Shown: positions 26,795 to 36,964, counted from the stretch's first letter. The stretch is DNA of 64,000 bases from CAUZIZ01 sp965218775 (GCA_965218775.1 CBDCLS010000004.1:1-64000), one strand, 5' to 3'. Notes: a model not told the origin generated them from the letters alone. Translations and numbers: made by a program.

Positions 26795-26910
26795 TCACTT
26801 CCCCTGTGGGCACCAGGCCTTGAGTTCTTCGAACGAGTTGAGGATGACATGCATCCGTGGCTTCGTGGGATCGGCGGGCCGAATCACGACGAAGCGATCG
26901 CCGCGTAGTT
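26795..26910 (-). pseudogene. C-terminal relic of a PD40 kinase
   Basis: The minus-strand frame ends RPADPTKPRMHVILNSFEEL, KAWCPQGK, matching the conserved family tail NVVLNWFEELK.LVPTN seen at 8731 and 61403. Only about 35 codons are recognisable. It is followed on the same strand by the orphan kinase leader, the order expected for tandem kinase genes. Confidence 0.65.
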
Positions 26911-27073
26911 GCGCTGTGCAGTAGAAGAGGGCCAACGGTGGGGATCGAAGCGTCCTTCGAACAAGCGCCTCGATCTTCGCAACGATCCCGAGGAACTCAA
27001 AGAACCGGGCCCTCGATCCCGGGAATCGGAATCTTCTCGACAAAAATCATCGAAGGAAGGCTGTGACCAGACC
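26911..27073. other. Intergenic region
   Basis: No gene seen; short spacer between the kinase relic and the broken symporter gene. Confidence 0.3.
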
Positions 27074-28823
27074 TCATCCCTCCTCCAGCTCTGCCATCGG
27101 CTCGTTCTGAGACCAAAGTGTCAACCCACTGGTTCGCCTTCTATCGATTTTTCCCCGCAGCAGCACCGATCCGTAGGTGAGTCCCAGGAAGACAAGGAGG
27201 CCCGGAAAGGGGACCCACTGGAAACTCAGGACGCCTGCGCCCAGTAGGTGGCTGGCGATGAACCAGAAGCCCGTCGCGCCAGCGTAGCCAAGGGGGAAAA
27301 TTCCCCATAGAGCATGTGTATGGAAGGACTTCTTCGGACCGGCTCGGAGCATTGCAATTAGGGTCGCTGCGGGCGCCACAGCCAACGGAAGCAGCACCCA
27401 CATGACCGAAATGGGTCCGGTCAGACCCCCTTCTTGCTTGGACATGAAGTACCACGTTGCCATCCCGAAGTTGACTCCCCAAGTGAGGAGCGTGGCAAGC
27501 CAGATGGTCTTGGAGCCGACGCGACGTGTCGTGAAGCCAACCAGAAACACGAGGGCCACAAACACACTCAGGGCTCCCCAGATCGCCCCCGCCTCAGCCA
27601 GCGATTCGCCCAGTATCCCGGTCGTGTACGTGACGACGAGGGCTAGAGTGATGGCAAACACGCCGACAATGACCGTCAGGATTCGCGCCACCAGGACCTG
27701 CTGCTTCTCCGACGTGTTGGGATTCACGTACTGGAGATACAGATCCTTGAGCCCCACGGCGGCGAGGCTGTTCATACCTGAGTCGAGGGTAGACATCACC
27801 GCCGCCAGGGTCGCGGCCAGCATGAGTCCTGGGATTGGAGGGGGTAGCTTCGTGGCCACGAATGTGAAGAAAGCTGTGTCGCCGCTCGTCACATTGGGGT
27901 CAGGGTGCTGAGAGTAGTAGGCGAAGGTCATAAGCCCAATAGCCCACAGCATCAACATGAACGGGATGCCAGCGAACGCGTTCAGGATCATCGCTTTCAG
28001 ACCCTCCCGGAACGACCGGGTGCTCAGCAGACGCTGCAGCGAGATCTGGTCCGCAGTGCTGTAGAACAGCGGCTCGGTGAACTTGCTCAGCAGCAGAATC
28101 CAGAAGCAGAGCCCGCACGTATGGGTTGAGCGCGTAGAACTCCGGCTTGGCGTACATGTCCGCGCCGTGTCCGGCTTGAATGGAATACATGATGCCTCCC
28201 CACAACCCGCCAGCAAGGTAGTGTGCGCACACGAGGATACTCACCAGTAGAGCAACCAAGAGGGCCACGAATTGCATCACGTCCGTCCATATGACCGCCT
28301 TCATCCCGCCAAGCATGGTGTAGACGATGCCGATAACACCGACCAGCATGATCGTAAGCGGCGCGGGCCAGCCTGCTGCTCCCTCGAAGACCTTCGACGA
28401 ACTGAAGAGGACGAAGCCTAGGTAGAGGAGCCGTGTCCACAGATAGAGGATGGTGATGAGGAGGCGCACCCCGGAGCTGTAGCGTCTCGCCAAGTACGAG
28501 AACGGCGTGAAGACACCCAGCCTGTAATAGAAGCGTACAAACAGATGGAACATCAGTATCGACGTCAGAGGGTAAAGCGGCATCAACAAAAACAGCGACA
28601 GCCCATGGTTGTAGATCTCACCGGGCACCATGACCAGTGAGCCCGTGCTCAAGAGCGACATCATGTAGGAGATGCCCACTGCCCACCACGGCACGCGCCG
28701 CCCTCCCAACAGGTACTCCTCGCTATTCTCCTCATGGCGGGAGAACCAGGCGCCGATGACGAGGACGACGACAAGGTAGGAGATGATGGTGAGCAGATTG
28801 GCCCAGTGAAGGCCTACAGTCAT
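27074..28823 (-). pseudogene. Sodium:solute symporter, frameshifted
   Basis: Two overlapping minus-strand frames together encode one SSS symporter of about 580 residues. The N-terminal part (HWANLLTIISYLVVVLVIGA through FYALNPYVRALL) ends near 28110 and continues in another frame with CGLCFWILLLSKFTEPLFYS to the end at 27074. The family signature AATLAAVMSTLDSGMNSLAA lies in the second part. A single-base indel near 28107-28120 explains the break. It is a second, more distant symporter than the one at 22723; it is probably inactive unless the frameshift is a sequence error. Confidence 0.8.
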
Positions 28824-29180
28824 TGGCGAGGTCCTTTCTCAACTTCCGGGTTATCTACACGCCCTGGCCTGCAGATGGGCCTTTCTCTACATGCTGGGCC
28901 TTAGCGCCAAGAGCCGTACCCGTCGACTGTTGGCGAACGGTGATGTCTCGGCTACGATCACGTGGCGCTTCGGGGGCGCAGGAGCAACCGTCGCCGAAAA
29001 ATGGAAAAGGAGGCCTGCCGCAGAGGGAGACCAGGTAATCTCAACTCCAGCGAGGTCTTTGGGCGCCCAACGCTCTACTATTCCAGGATCGAACGTTCAT
29101 TCCCCGGGGGAAGCAACCCGCCATCCTGGGATATCGCCCCGGTGGCTGCAACCAATGCACGCTGAGCGGGTAGGGGCTGG
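28824..29180. other. Intergenic region, no gene seen
   Basis: About 360 bp between the divergent ends of the symporter and HU genes. Short open frames here show no family resemblance; it likely contains the symporter promoter. Confidence 0.35.
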
Positions 29181-29456
29181 TTATGAGTTGATCAGCTCCT
29201 TCAGCCCCTTGCCAGGTCTGAAATAGGGAACCCGTTTGGCCGGAACATGGACGGCTTCACCTGTCTTTGGGTTGCGGCCCTGGCGGGGATTTCTTGTCCG
29301 GTGTCGAAAGCTGCCAAATCCCCGGAGTTCCACTTTGTCGCCGGAATTGAGTGCCTCGACGATGTTGTCGAGAACGGTCTGAACCACCAGTTCAGCTTCT
29401 TGTTTGGTCAGCCCGCTGTTGGTGGCAACTTCAGCCCCAAGATCGGCCTTGGTCAT
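29181..29456 (-). CDS. HU/IHF-family DNA-binding protein
   Basis: The 91-residue protein has the full HU fold: MTKADLGAEVATNSGLTKQE at the N-terminus, then the signature GFGSFRHRTRNPRQGRNPKT and the DNA-binding arm ending VPAKRVPYFRPGKGLKELIN. It should bend and compact DNA as a dimer. I start it at the ATG of MTKADL, the standard family N-terminus; an in-frame TTG eight codons upstream has no ribosome binding site. The proline-tipped arm is nearer to IHF-beta-like sequences. Confidence 0.92.
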   Translation of the reverse strand: MTKADLGAEVATNSGLTKQEAELVVQTVLDNIVEALNSGDKVELRGFGSFRHRTRNPRQGRNPKTGEAVHVPAKRVPYFRPGKGLKELINS

Positions 29457-29866
29457 GTTGCAGTAGGCTACCCGAGCCAATGCAGCGGGTCAATTGAAGG
29501 GTAAGAAAATGAGCCCGCCAGTTCCCTAGAGGGCCCACTGGTAGGGAGGCAGAAAGGAATCCCCTCGCATAGGTGCAGATGCCGAATTTGCTGGCGAGTC
29601 GCCCCACGAAAAAAGGCGGGGGTGCAAGTAGATACTCTTGCTCGTATGGTGCCGATAAGAGGAAATGCTCACCGATCTCCATCTCGATAGATTCACATAC
29701 GACAAGGGCTGAAGGCCCCCCCTGTGGTTGAGAAATAACTGAGTATTTGCAAAGCCAGCTCAGATCAAATCCGCATCTTTTCTTCACATCCAGCGTGATT
29801 TCCGTCCATTCGGTCGTCGTGATTCGTGTCTCTGGCGGAAACCTTCTGGTAGACTCTTTGGAGACA
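29457..29866. other. Intergenic region between divergent HU and wHTH genes
   Basis: About 410 bp with no supported gene. It should hold the promoters of both flanking genes. Confidence 0.35.
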
Positions 29867-30112
29867 ATGACTTACGCGGAAGAGATAAGCAGAGGAAGAG
29901 TTTGGTTCCTGCGCCTTCTGTATGAGCTCAGTGGGAAAGATGGGGACAAAGCCCCCAGCTTTGACAGGATCGGGGATGAGCTGAGCTTTGACAGAAAGAG
30001 GACCTCGGAGATAGTCCAAACTCTGGTGGAAGACGGTCTAGTTCAGCACGACAATCTGGGAGAGGTCCGTCTTACGCGTATGGGAAAGGATGAGGCAAAG
30101 AAAGCCCAGTAG
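29867..30112 (+). CDS. Small winged-helix regulator-like protein
   Basis: The 81-residue protein starts at ATG four bases after GGAG. The sequence FDRIGDELSFDRKRTSEIVQ followed by TLVEDGLVQHDNLGEVRLTR has the helix-turn-helix and wing pattern of small MarR/PadR-like DNA-binding proteins, with a conserved-looking LTxxGxxEA end. The specific regulon is unknown. It is divergent from the HU gene and convergent with the small gene at 30143. Confidence 0.55.
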   Translation: MTYAEEISRGRVWFLRLLYELSGKDGDKAPSFDRIGDELSFDRKRTSEIVQTLVEDGLVQHDNLGEVRLTRMGKDEAKKAQ

Positions 30113-30142
30113 GCGTGCTGTTTCCAATACGGAAATGGAGCC

Positions 30143-30427
30143 TTACAGGTCATCAAGATCAACGACCTTTTCTCCTCGCCGAACCTCCGGCAGCGTCGTC
30201 CTCACCGGTGCTTCCTCTAGATCCATCTTGATCAGGTCCCGCTTGAGCTGAAACAGGCCTCGCTCCGCTTTAGCTGCGGCTTTGACCGCAGGCGTCTTGG
30301 CTGAATACCGGCGGCGTAACTTCAATACCACGGTCGAGACCACATCGTGGACCTTGGTCAGCTCATCCAGTAGCTCTTCTCTCTCGGATTCAGTCAGGGG
30401 TTTTCTCATCGCTAAACCGGTCCTCAA
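30143..30427 (-). CDS. Small helical hypothetical protein
   Basis: The protein has 94 residues from TTG at 30427 or 88 from ATG at 30409; neither has an ideal ribosome binding site. It is charged and helical (LTESEREELLDELTKVHDVV, then LRRRYSAKTPAVKAAAKAER) and ends with an acidic tail (VVDLDDL). I do not recognise a family. Good codon usage and a long frame support a real gene. Confidence 0.45.
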   Translation of the reverse strand: MRTGLAMRKPLTESEREELLDELTKVHDVVSTVVLKLRRRYSAKTPAVKAAAKAERGLFQLKRDLIKMDLEEAPVRTTLPEVRRGEKVVDLDDL

Positions 30428-30487
30428 ATCCCAATCCGCTCGGGCTAACGTAGGCTAGAACTTTCGGGGGGTTCAAGGCAAGGGTGG

Positions 30488-30592
30488 CCTGAGGAGCCGT
30501 ATATATTAATCCGAAGGATAGATGGATCCATTCTCAGCTACCATATCGGGGGTTTAGTCGCGGCGATTCTTGTTCACCGCGACACCGACCCG
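30488..30592 (-). promoter_or_regulatory. Partial orphan kinase leader
   Basis: 30496-30545 matches the distal part of the kinase leader (CGGATTAATATATACGG and GGTAGCTGAGAATGG on the minus strand). No kinase start follows. Confidence 0.5.
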
Positions 30593-32836
30593 TCAGTTCG
30601 AGATTCCTTCAAGGTCCAAAAGGAACGTCCACCATGTGGCAATTTCCCGGTACCGGTGATAGCGTCCAGTTGGTCCTCCGTGACCTGCCTCCATCTGTAT
30701 TTTGAAGAGCAAGCGGGTCTGGGTCGTTTTGCTTGCCCGTAGTTTTGCAACCCACTTGGCTGGCTCCCAGTACTGGACCTGGGAATCGTGCAGTCCCGCT
30801 GTCACCAGCAGATTTGGATAGCCCTGGGCGCTAACGTTGTCGTACGGCGAATACGAGAGCATGTAGTCGTAATAGACTCGTTCGTTTGGGTTGCCCCATT
30901 CATCATATTCAGCGGTCGTCAGCGGAATACTCTCGTCGAGCATTGAGGTCACAATGTCCACGAACGGCACACGGGTAATGACACCGTGAAACAAGTCAGA
31001 TCGCATGTTGATGATCGCGCCCATCAAGAGTCCTCCCGCACTGCCACCCATGGCATAGACTTTCCGCGAGTCCGCATAGCCGTCTTCGATGAGGAACTCA
31101 GCCACGTCAATGAAGTCTGTGAAGGTGTTCTTCTTCTTGAGGAGCTTGCCGGCTTCATACCAAGCCCGACCTAGCTCCTGGCCGCCCCGAATATGCGCAA
31201 TCGCGTACACAAACCCACGGTCGAGAAGACTCAGGTGACCAGCTCTAAAAAACGGCGGAGTGCTGGCCCCGTAAGAACCGTAGCCATAAAGCAACAATGG
31301 ATTCTTGCCGGGCCTGCGCAGGTTTCTCCGGTAGACGAGCGACACTGGGATCCGCGCACCGTCCCTGGCCTTGGCGTGGAGACGTTCGGTCTTGTAGTGG
31401 GCTGAGTCGAAGCCGCCGAGCACTTCCGTTTGCTTCAACAACGTCCTCTCCCGTGTCACCATGTTGTAGTCGTAAACCGACATTGGTGTGGTAAGAGACG
31501 TGTATCGATAGCGCACTACATCGGTGTCCATTTCCGGATTCGAACTGAGAAACACCTCATAAGCCTCTTCACCAAAGTCCAGGTCATGCCCCTCTTCGCT
31601 GGACCAGTGTCTGATGCGCACATGTGACAGGCCTTCTCTGCGCTCTTGCAGAGTCAGGTGATTGGTGAACGGTACGAATCCTTCCAGGAAAATATCGGGG
31701 CGATGCGGCACCACCTCTTCCCATACTTCTTCTCGGGTATCGTTGACGGGCGTGCTCATCAACCGGAAGTTCTTCGCGTGCCGGTTGGTGCGGATATAAA
31801 ACCGATCACCCAGGTGGTCCACGCTGTATTCGTGATCCCGCTCGCGGGGCCAAAAAACAATAAACTCGCCCTCCGGTCGCGTCGCATCTAGATAGCGGAA
31901 CTCAGTGCTGAGCGTTTGCCATGCGCGGATCATCACATACTTCTTCGATCTGGTCTTGAAGACCGACAGGGAGAACGTCTCATCGGTCTCTTCATAGACG
32001 AGTTGATCGTGACTAGGATCGGTTCCCAATTGATGCCTATATACGCGATACGAGCGCAGCGTCTGCGGATGCTGTTTTGTGTAAAACAGAGTCTGATTGT
32101 CACTGGCCCAGGCCATATTGCTCGTCACACTTGGGATCACATCAGGAGGCGTGTTTCCGGAGCCGAGATCCTTGAAATGGATGGAATAGAATCTCCGCCC
32201 TACGGTGTCCACCGCATAAGGCAAGATATTCTCTCCGGAACTCACTTCTCCGACGCGCACGGAACAGAACTGGTGTCCTTCGGCGACTTCATTCACGTCG
32301 AGCATCACTTGTTCAACTGAATCATCGCCGACTTCGCGTCTGCAGTGAATTGGGTATTGCTTCCCTTCCTGCGTTCGCGTGAAGTACACGTAACGGCCCC
32401 GTCGCACCGGGACGGAGATATCCGTTTCCTTGATGCGTCCCTTGATCTCCTGAAACAGCTTTTCCTCCAGCGCCTTCGTGTGAGCCGTCAGTGCCTCGAA
32501 GTACTCGTTCTCGGCGGCGAGGTAGGCCAGTACTTCCGAATTCTTACGTTCGCGGAGCCAGTTGTAGTTATCGATGCGCACGTGTCCGTGTTTCACCAAA
32601 CGCTCCGGCACCACTTTCGCTAAAGGTACTTTCACAGTGGAGGATTCTGCCAGGGCCAACACGGAAGCGACACTCGCCACGATAAAGCCCGCCAAGAGCC
32701 GCGTAACGCTGACGCAAACTTGAATGCTTTTGCCCTTTCGAGCTGGAGAAATGACGGCTCTGATTCCTCGTAGCGGGAAGACTCCATTCCTTGAACAACC
32801 TGGGAACATAGCGATTCCTGCAAATGACCGGCTCAA
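30593..32836 (-). CDS. S9 family prolyl oligopeptidase (oligopeptidase B-like)
   Basis: The protein has up to 747 residues: an N-terminal seven-bladed propeller (residues about 80-480) and a C-terminal alpha/beta-hydrolase. The triad is S599 in GGSAGG, D684 in LHDSQV and H719 in AGHGG. Oligopeptidase B features such as PERLVKHGHVRIDNYNWLRE at the propeller entrance are visible. A hydrophobic export segment (RLLAGFIVASVASVLALA) lies at about residues 46-63, so the true start may be downstream of the TTG at 32836; the ATG at 32809 is an alternative. It should cleave short peptides after basic or prolyl residues in the periplasm. The 5' end abuts a truncated kinase start, so its original promoter may have been replaced. 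Confidence 0.88.
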   Translation of the reverse strand: MSRSFAGIAMFPGCSRNGVFPLRGIRAVISPARKGKSIQVCVSVTRLLAGFIVASVASVLALAESSTVKVPLAKVVPERLVKHGHVRIDNYNWLRERKNSEVLAYLAAENEYFEALTAHTKALEEKLFQEIKGRIKETDISVPVRRGRYVYFTRTQEGKQYPIHCRREVGDDSVEQVMLDVNEVAEGHQFCSVRVGEVSSGENILPYAVDTVGRRFYSIHFKDLGSGNTPPDVIPSVTSNMAWASDNQTLFYTKQHPQTLRSYRVYRHQLGTDPSHDQLVYEETDETFSLSVFKTRSKKYVMIRAWQTLSTEFRYLDATRPEGEFIVFWPRERDHEYSVDHLGDRFYIRTNRHAKNFRLMSTPVNDTREEVWEEVVPHRPDIFLEGFVPFTNHLTLQERREGLSHVRIRHWSSEEGHDLDFGEEAYEVFLSSNPEMDTDVVRYRYTSLTTPMSVYDYNMVTRERTLLKQTEVLGGFDSAHYKTERLHAKARDGARIPVSLVYRRNLRRPGKNPLLLYGYGSYGASTPPFFRAGHLSLLDRGFVYAIAHIRGGQELGRAWYEAGKLLKKKNTFTDFIDVAEFLIEDGYADSRKVYAMGGSAGGLLMGAIINMRSDLFHGVITRVPFVDIVTSMLDESIPLTTAEYDEWGNPNERVYYDYMLSYSPYDNVSAQGYPNLLVTAGLHDSQVQYWEPAKWVAKLRASKTTQTRLLFKIQMEAGHGGPTGRYHRYREIATWWTFLLDLEGISN

Positions 32837-32934
32837 CTACCTACATCGATGGCTACGTGCGCGGAGACTTCGCCCATGCCGCCTTCACCGAGTTTCTCCA
32901 AGATGCGATAGTGCGAGATGCTTTGGCCGATCAC
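32833..32934 (-). pseudogene. Kinase N-terminal fragment
   Basis: A GTG start opens SISHYRILEKLGEGGMGEVS, identical in style to the intact kinase at 6035, but homology stops at about 32864 and the frame ends at 32833. The conserved leader lies directly upstream (32971-33060). The rest of the gene has been replaced by the S9 peptidase gene. Confidence 0.8.
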
Positions 32935-32970
32935 CGCGGGCCTCCAGTCTGTAGGGGAGCCTATCTATCG

Positions 32971-33060
32971 AATACTAGATCTTTGGGTCTGGAAGGGCAA
33001 TCTCAGGGGGATGGCGTATATATTAATCCGAAGGATAGATGGGTCGATTCTGGTTAACAT
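32971..33060 (-). promoter_or_regulatory. Conserved kinase leader of the truncated kinase
   Basis: On the minus strand it has GGATTAATATATACGCCATC, GAGATTGCCCTTCC and CCCAAAGATCTAGTATT in the usual order, between the end of one kinase gene and the start of the next. It is the best view of the leader in its tandem-kinase setting. Confidence 0.65.
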
Positions 33061-33113
33061 ACGACAGGGTGAAATCACTCCGTCGGCACCAGTCGCTTGA
33101 GTCTCAAACCGGT

Positions 33114-35771
33114 TTAGGACGAATTGGATGACAGGCTGGAGATCTTTCTCCCACGGTTCGGCGACGACAAAGCGTTACCCCTCGACTGATACGTCACAAG
33201 CTTGTTTGGCGAGCCTCTCAGTCCAGACGATTGAAAAAGCCTTATTACAAAGCTGCTGCTGGAGAACTTAGGCGGGGTGGTGACACCAAGGACGATCGGT
33301 GTTTCACCCTCGACGTGAAATAGCTCCTTATCATCTTTACTCCAGTATCGTTGGGTGCCACCCTGGGTTCGATACGCATACCATGAGACGATCCCAGCTA
33401 CTTCGGTTCTGTCCCATAGTCCCACGCGGCGCACCAGGTCGGTGAAACGAGGGTCGGAGCGAATGGAGTCGAGGCGTGGATCCGCCCGCAGCCAAGGTGT
33501 GCACATGGAGCGTTCTGCAAAGGATCGTTCAAACCATTCAAACGCCGCTTCTTTATCGTCCAGCCCGAGATGAACGGTGGCTACTTCGTAGGGGCAGACG
33601 TAACGTCCCTGGTCGCGTTGCTTATCAAGCTCCGTGAGTATTTCATGTGCCTTAGATGGTGTGCCCGATTGCCCATAGGCTTTACCCAGAAACGCCAGGG
33701 TTACCGGATTAGGGTCCAACTCCACTGCTCGACTCGCCTGGGTAATGGCTTCATCAAATTGCTGCTTTTGGGCGTAAGCAGCACCCAGCCACATGTGCCC
33801 GCGCGCGAAGTTAGGGTGGCTGTCGATCGTCTTCAGACCGTGTTCGATGGCTTCGTCGTAGCGGCGTGTCATGTACAATACAAGGCCCATCCAATCGTCA
33901 ATGATCGGCGAAAACGGATCCAACTCTTTGGCCTGTTTGATCTCACGAATGGCTTCCTTTTCCTGTAGCATCACGGCCAGATAGAGGCCATAGCCAAGGT
34001 GAGCTTCCGCTAAGTTCGGGTTGAGTTCCAAGGCCCGCTTGAACTCACTCTCGGCCTCCAACGAGTTGTAGTCATAGAATAGTCTGACATACCCGAGGGA
34101 AGTGTGAGCTTCCGCTAGGCTATCGTCCAGTCGCAAAGCCTCAAGGGCTTCTGCCCTGGCCGGCATCATTGCTTCCCACGGAGGAAGGTAGTATTCGACC
34201 ATTGACCAATACGCGTTAGCCAGCTGCGCATGAGCGAGTGCATAGCGCGGATCCTTTTCAATCGCTTCTTTGAAGTACTGAATGGCCTTTTCCCCTGCTT
34301 CTTTTGTCCTCATCTGCAAAAAATGGCGGCCCTGAAGGAAAGCATCGTGGGCCTCAGGATTGACTGGTCCGGTACTGGCCATCCGCTGCTCCTCCGGTCT
34401 CACCGCGATTTGGATCTGGTCGGCAATGGCGCGGGCTACCTCACTCTGCAGCGCCAGGACATCGCGAAGTTCACGCTGGTAGTTCTCTGCCCACACGTGG
34501 CGCTCCGGCTCCAGGGCGATTAACTGCGCTGTGATTCGCACCGTCTCTTCCGAACGCAGAACGGAACCTTCAACCAAGGCATCCACGTTTAATTCTCGCG
34601 CAATCTCGGGAAGCGACTTGTCACTTCCTTTGTATCGCACGGTCGACGTTCGTGAGATCACTCGCAGGGCTCCAACTTTGGACAGCTCCGTGATGAGTGC
34701 TTCGTGCATTCCCTCCACAAAGTAATCTTGCTCGGGATCACCCATAAGATTATCGAGCGGAAGGACTGCTATCGAGGTAATTTCGCCCGGAGCAATGGAA
34801 GGGGTGTCTGCTAGAAACAACCACCAGCCCACTAAGGCTATAAGAATCACGGCCAGCGAGACAGTCCATCGAAGCCCCTTTTGTTCGGGGACTACTTTCC
34901 ATTCTCCACGTGCGACGTCTGCTGCTTGGTGAGACAGCTCGCCTAAGTTGGTGCGCACTTCGTGAATGGACTGGTAACGCTGGTCTGCTTCCTTGGCCAG
35001 CATCTTTTTCACGGTATGCTCGAGAAGGGGAGGAACCTCATTCACGTGTCGACTTAAAGGAGGTGGACCTTCTTTGAGGATGCTGCTGGCCGTCTCCATC
35101 GGCTCGGGTTTCTTGAAGGGGTCCGTGCCCGAGAGCATCTCGTAGAGGACAATGCCAAAGGAGAAGATGTCGGACCAAGTATCCACTTTTCTCCCTCGCA
35201 ATTGCTCCGGAGACATATAGGCCAGCGTCCCTAATGTCATGCCTGTCTTGCTCAGACTGGCGGTGATGGTCTGCTCTTGGCTCTCCACATCTCCCGCAGT
35301 GAAAAGCTGCTTGGCCAGCCCGAAGTCCATAACCTTCACGTGGCCGTCTGGAGTGAGCATGACGTTCGAGGGCTTCAGGTCCCGGTGCACGATGTTCTGC
35401 TTGTGTGCTGCTCCCAGAGCCTCAGCGATCTCCGTGGCTTTCTCCAGTGCATCTTTCAGAGGCAATGGACCCTTCCCGAGCTTGTCCTTCAGGGTCTCCC
35501 CCTGCACATACTCCATCGAGATGAAGGACTTGCCATCTTCTTCCCCCACTTCATAGATCTTGCAAATATAGGGGTGATCCAAGGCAGCGGCGGATTTGGC
35601 CTCCCGCAGGAAACGTTTTTCCGCCACCGGGTCCTGCTGCATGAAGTCAGGCAGGAACTTCAGGGCGACTTTGCGGTCCAACGAAGTATCTTCGGCCAGG
35701 AAGACTTCTCCCATGCCGCCTTCGCCGAGCTTGTCGATGATCTTGTAATGGGAGATGGTCCGGCCTATCAA
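33114..35771 (-). CDS. Membrane Ser/Thr kinase with TolB-N-like and TPR sensor half, chimeric tail
   Basis: The 885-residue protein has a kinase domain with GEGGMGEV (16-23), K38, HRD at 129-131 and DFG at 149-151, a membrane segment at about 301-321, a FlgO/TolB-N-like domain (SIAVLPLDNLMGDPEQDYFV onward, about 332-460) and TPR repeats (about 470-740). It starts with TTG after GGAGG. From about residue 790 the sequence switches to PD40 type (RYWSKDDKELFHVEGETPIV), which belongs to the other kinase subfamily, and soon changes frame: the correct PD40 tail (DVSVEG, stop, RFVVAEPWE) continues in another frame down to 33085. The kinase and TPR parts look intact; the tail is a recombination scar. 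Confidence 0.85.
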   Translation of the reverse strand: MIGRTISHYKIIDKLGEGGMGEVFLAEDTSLDRKVALKFLPDFMQQDPVAEKRFLREAKSAAALDHPYICKIYEVGEEDGKSFISMEYVQGETLKDKLGKGPLPLKDALEKATEIAEALGAAHKQNIVHRDLKPSNVMLTPDGHVKVMDFGLAKQLFTAGDVESQEQTITASLSKTGMTLGTLAYMSPEQLRGRKVDTWSDIFSFGIVLYEMLSGTDPFKKPEPMETASSILKEGPPPLSRHVNEVPPLLEHTVKKMLAKEADQRYQSIHEVRTNLGELSHQAADVARGEWKVVPEQKGLRWTVSLAVILIALVGWWLFLADTPSIAPGEITSIAVLPLDNLMGDPEQDYFVEGMHEALITELSKVGALRVISRTSTVRYKGSDKSLPEIARELNVDALVEGSVLRSEETVRITAQLIALEPERHVWAENYQRELRDVLALQSEVARAIADQIQIAVRPEEQRMASTGPVNPEAHDAFLQGRHFLQMRTKEAGEKAIQYFKEAIEKDPRYALAHAQLANAYWSMVEYYLPPWEAMMPARAEALEALRLDDSLAEAHTSLGYVRLFYDYNSLEAESEFKRALELNPNLAEAHLGYGLYLAVMLQEKEAIREIKQAKELDPFSPIIDDWMGLVLYMTRRYDEAIEHGLKTIDSHPNFARGHMWLGAAYAQKQQFDEAITQASRAVELDPNPVTLAFLGKAYGQSGTPSKAHEILTELDKQRDQGRYVCPYEVATVHLGLDDKEAAFEWFERSFAERSMCTPWLRADPRLDSIRSDPRFTDLVRRVGLWDRTEVAGIVSWYAYRTQGGTQRYWSKDDKELFHVEGETPIVLGVTTPPKFSSSSFVIRLFQSSGLRGSPNKLVTYQSRGNALSSPNRGRKISSLSSNSS

Positions 35772-35804
35772 TGAGCCTCCAGACTGCTGGGGAGTCTATG
35801 TGAC

Positions 35805-36050
35805 AATACTAGATCTTTGGGTCTGGGAGGGCAATGTCAGGGGACGGCATCTATAGAAATCGGAAGGATGGGCGGAACTCAAAATCCGCCTTTTCCGCTG
35901 ACACTCGGAATGTCGTTCGCTGCGAAGCTGGTCGTGCGCTTGAAACTGCCATCCTTGTCCTTGTTTCTCGAAAAGGCACTGCACATTTTTCAGCCACAAG
36001 CTTTTCGTGATCGCGTGACCGCTGGGTCTGCGTCGAATGACTGCTTTCGA
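35805..36050 (-). promoter_or_regulatory. Kinase leader and conserved upstream region
   Basis: 35805-35862 is the kinase leader (CCAGACCCAAAGATCTAGTATT on the minus strand, near the start). 35865-36010 (containing TTTTCCGCTGACACTCGGAA) is closely repeated at 46246-46385 upstream of the kinase at 46139, so the two genes share about 220 bp of upstream sequence. It either carries regulation or is the residue of a common duplicated unit. The outer end merges into the hairpin repeat that received the group II intron. Confidence 0.6.
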
Positions 36051-36539
36051 GCCGCTAGCGGCCCTTCATTCGAACGTCTGCGGGGAAAATCTGAATGACG
36101 GCTTCTAGGGTGCGCCGTGGTAAGGCGGCGCCTTCCCAGTGGGTGAAAGTCCCACCCGGCAACCGCTCCAGCCGGAAGCAACCGGAGCAACTATGGAGGT
36201 AACGAAATGGTTGAAGCCTCTGGTGAAGCGAGTCACGAATTGGTGACCGCGCGAGTGTGCAGGCCGTAACGCGAGTGAACGCTGAGCAAGCCTCGAAAAG
36301 GTCGATGCGCAGGCCGACCCGGCTCCTAGACCGGGGAAGGCTGATACGGCTGGGGAAGAGAGCGAAGTCCGCACCCAGTCGCTGCGCCGGGGTAGTGGCG
36401 ACAGCATGTACACAAGGGAAGCGCAGGCAACACGGGAAGCCCCTAGGCGTGGTCAGGGATGGCCAACCGGAAGCCCGTGAGGGACAGGCCGGGCGCCTGG
36501 GGGTGGCGGAGAGGCCCGTAGTACTGAGGAAGCCGGGTA

Positions 36540-36920
36540 ATGCCGGTGGAGGGAAGGAGCCTTAGTTCAAGACGAATGCAGGACGTAGTGAGGGACCAGG
36601 AGATTGGGCAACCTATCAACTCCGAACAGGTTCAGAAACTGCAGAGGGCATTGCACGCGAAAGCGAAGGCTGAGCCCAGCTATCGCTTCGGCGGTGGCTG
36701 GGTGAACTGGCGTCAGACCACGGAGTTGGTGCAGCAGTTGAACCGCGCCTATCGGGCGCTGGACAACTACACCGCTCCGCGGTTTTGCCGGTGGCTGCGC
36801 CACAAGTACAAGGTCAGGCGACGCCGGGGCGGGATGTATCCACTCTCGCACCTCTACGGGCCCTTTGGGCTCGTGCGCCTGACCCAACTTGGGCGCGGCG
36901 AGCCGTGGGTGAAGGCGTGA
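36540..36920 (+). pseudogene. Internally deleted group II intron-encoded protein, copy 2
   Basis: Same 126-residue remnant as copy 1, with Cys in place of Arg in the segment APRFCRWLRHKY. N-terminal and C-terminal pieces of the intron-encoded protein are fused in frame without the reverse-transcriptase domain. Conservation of the open frame in both copies reflects recent copying and need not mean function. Confidence 0.75.
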
Positions 36921-36931
36921 GTCTTGTCCGA

Positions 36932-36964
36932 GAGCCGGATGCGGTAGTTCCGCCTGTCCGGTTC
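36932..36964 (+). ncRNA. Group II intron domain V, copy 2
   Basis: Identical domain V hairpin to copy 1 (begins GAGCCGGATGCGG, ends CTGTCCGGTTC). Confidence 0.8.
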
